A DNA stretch of 6,752 bases from positions 1 through 6,752 of the forward strand of contig JAJPZL010000131.1 in assembly GCA_021204375.1 (NCBI GenBank), in the 5' to 3' direction. A model generated the notes under the pieces. It did not search any database. It saw only the letters and a list, made by a program, of their open reading frames with translations, and was not told where the DNA came from. Origin of the DNA: Bacteroides sp. GTDB taxonomy: Bacteria; Bacteroidota; Bacteroidia; Bacteroidales; Bacteroidaceae. Position numbers and translations under genes: made by a program. This document shows positions 5,480-6,752 of this stretch, piece by piece (within the stretch, counting starts at the first letter, position 1; each line of letters starts with the position of its first letter).

Positions 5480-6752
5480 TTATATTTCGAATTCTTTTTT
5501 GATACGATCTACATAATCGAGTTTTTCCCAGGTAAAGAGTTCTACCTCCACCACTTTTTCAGCCTGGTAGCGGGAAGCGAAGCGTTTTTCTACCACCCTG
5601 GGTTCACGTCCCATATGCCCGTAAGCGGCTGTTTCACTATAAATCGGGTTACGCAGTTTCAATCGTTCTTCAATAGAGCGGGGACGAAGGTCAAACATAT
5701 TTCCTATCTTACAGGCTATCTCACCGTCGCTCATATTTACATGGCTACGTCCGAAGGTATTTACATAAATACTGACCGGCTCAGCTACCCCGATCGCATA
5801 GGATACCTGTACCAACACCTCGTCCGCTACTCCTGCAGCAACCAGGTTCTTGGCAATATGACGGGCGGCATACGCAGCACTACGGTCTACTTTACTGGGA
5901 TCTTTACCGGAAAAGGCTCCTCCTCCATGTGCTCCTTTCCCTCCATAGGTATCCACAATGATCTTTCTTCCGGTAAGACCGGTATCCCCATGCGGACCAC
6001 CGATCACAAACTTTCCGGTAGGATTTACATGATAGATAATCTCATCATTGAAAAGAGAAAAAACATTTTCATGTTTTATGGAAGCAATGACACGGGGCAT
6101 TAATATCTCTGTTACATCTTTCCGGATAGTAGCAAGCATCTTCTCATCTGCTTCTTTCCAGGCCCGTGGTGTGTCACTCTCCGGTTGCACAAAATCATCA
6201 TGCTGCGTAGAGATCACAATAGTATCAATACGTGCAGGCGTGCCGTTATCATCATATTCTATGGTTACCTGCGATTTGGAATCGGGACGGAGATAGGTCA
6301 TCACCTCTCCTTCGCGACGTATATCGGAAAGAACCTGTAGAATACGGTGGGAAAGATCCAGCGAAAGTGGCATATAGTTCTCTGTCTCATTAGTTGCATA
6401 CCCGAACATCATACCCTGGTCACTGGCACCCTGTTGCATCGGGTCTTCCCGTTCTACACCACGGTTGATATCAGCACTCTGTTCGTGGATCGCAGAGAAG
6501 ACTCCGCAGGAATTCCCTTCGAACATATATTCGCCTTTCGTATAACCGATCCGCTTGATCACGTTTCTTGCTACTTCCTGAAGGTCTACATAGGCTTCAG
6601 ACTTCACTTCTCCCGCCAATACTACCTGTCCGGTAGTTACCAGCGTTTCGCAGGCTACTTTGGAACTGGGGTCAAATGCCAGCAGTTCGTCCAGTATAGC
6701 GTCCGATATTTGATCGGCCACTTTGTCGGGGTGTCCTTCAGACACCGATTCG
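5480..6752 (-). CDS. metK: S-adenosylmethionine synthetase (5' end cut by window edge)
   Basis: MetK makes S-adenosylmethionine from methionine and ATP, releasing phosphate and pyrophosphate, in the cytoplasm and usually as a tetramer. Visible motifs are [10 protein letters not shown] at the right edge (ATP/metal binding), [12 protein letters not shown] (about 106-117 counting the GTG codon of ESV as 1), [27 protein letters not shown] (250-269), [22 protein letters not shown] (274-295) and [11 protein letters not shown]. The GTG that opens the longest complete frame is an internal valine: GAA and TCG (Glu-Ser) continue in frame to the edge, so the true start lies outside, about 7 residues further on by comparison with proteins starting MGYLFTSES. 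The C-terminal tail after GHMGRE is longer than in Escherichia coli MetK, which I recall as usual in Bacteroidetes. A terminator follows; upstream control cannot be seen. Confidence 0.97.
   Translation of the reverse strand, partial: ESVSEGHPDKVADQISDAILDELLAFDPSSKVACETLVTTGQVVLAGEVKSEAYVDLQEVARNVIKRIGYTKGEYMFEGNSCGVFSAIHEQSADINRGVEREDPMQQGASDQGMMFGYATNETENYMPLSLDLSHRILQVLSDIRREGEVMTYLRPDSKSQVTIEYDDNGTPARIDTIVISTQHDDFVQPESDTPRAWKEADEKMLATIRKDVTEILMPRVIASIKHENVFSLFNDEIIYHVNPTGKFVIGGPHGDTGLTGRKIIVDTYGGKGAHGGGAFSGKDPSKVDRSAAYAARHIAKNLVAAGVADEVLVQVSYAIGVAEPVSIYVNTFGRSHVNMSDGEIACKIGNMFDLRPRSIEERLKLRNPIYSETAAYGHMGREPRVVEKRFASRYQAEKVVEVELFTWEKLDYVDRIKKEFEI

Noticed and set aside
5615..6103. Plus-strand ORF of 162 codons opposite metK
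   Set aside because: It is antisense to highly conserved metK motifs, and its protein has no recognisable family features.
6743..6745. GTG as the start codon of metK
   Set aside because: The frame stays open to the window edge, reading Glu-Ser before this valine, which matches the conserved [10 protein letters not shown] of MetK. The true start is outside the window.
1..6752. CRISPR array, insertion sequence, tRNA, rRNA or phage features
   Set aside because: No regularly spaced repeats, transposase, terminal inverted repeats or structural RNA genes are visible. The window looks like ordinary core metabolism apart from the leader.

Overview
The window holds four convincing protein genes, all on the minus strand, plus an 18-codon leader peptide. 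Protein sequence, gene order and signals all point to a member of the Bacteroidales. The evidence is a fused aspartokinase/homoserine dehydrogenase, a phosphoglycerate-mutase-like protein in the homoserine kinase slot, starts without strong Shine-Dalgarno sequences, and a promoter close to the Bacteroides pattern (TTG, about 21 nt, TAnnTTTG). I cannot name the genus from the sequence alone.

Layout in transcription order, right to left. (1) metK, S-adenosylmethionine synthetase, runs off the right edge and has lost about the first seven residues. It ends at 5480 and is followed by a strong intrinsic terminator (5418-5453). (2) The metK-thrA gap (5114-5479, about 366 nt) is not empty. It carries a candidate promoter (5320-5351), a short ORF encoding MIIYLLHTTCMLTTTLWG (5232-5288), and a structured leader RNA with three copies of UUACAUAC, one antisense partner and several mutually exclusive stems. 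(3) The threonine operon follows: thrA (2672-5113), the homoserine kinase of the phosphoglycerate mutase family (1461-2669) and thrC (152-1453), with gaps of only 2 and 7 nt. (4) A perfect 14-bp stem terminator closes the operon at 92-125. The last 91 nt hold no gene, only two short palindromes.

The three operon genes cover aspartate to threonine except aspartate-semialdehyde dehydrogenase (asd), which is not in the window. ThrA makes aspartyl phosphate and later homoserine, the middle gene should phosphorylate homoserine, and ThrC converts O-phosphohomoserine to threonine. Homoserine is also the branch point to methionine, which MetK turns into S-adenosylmethionine.

The most interesting part is the thrA leader. 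Five of the 18 leader-peptide residues are threonine, in clusters TT and TTT. It sits between a plausible promoter and thrA, as expected of a threonine attenuator analogous to thrL of enterobacteria. I find no G/C stem plus U-tract terminator in the leader. Instead, repeated UUACAUAC elements, one inside the leader peptide and one touching the thrA start codon, could compete for one antisense element. That suggests control of thrA translation start or a non-classical attenuator. This mechanism is inference.
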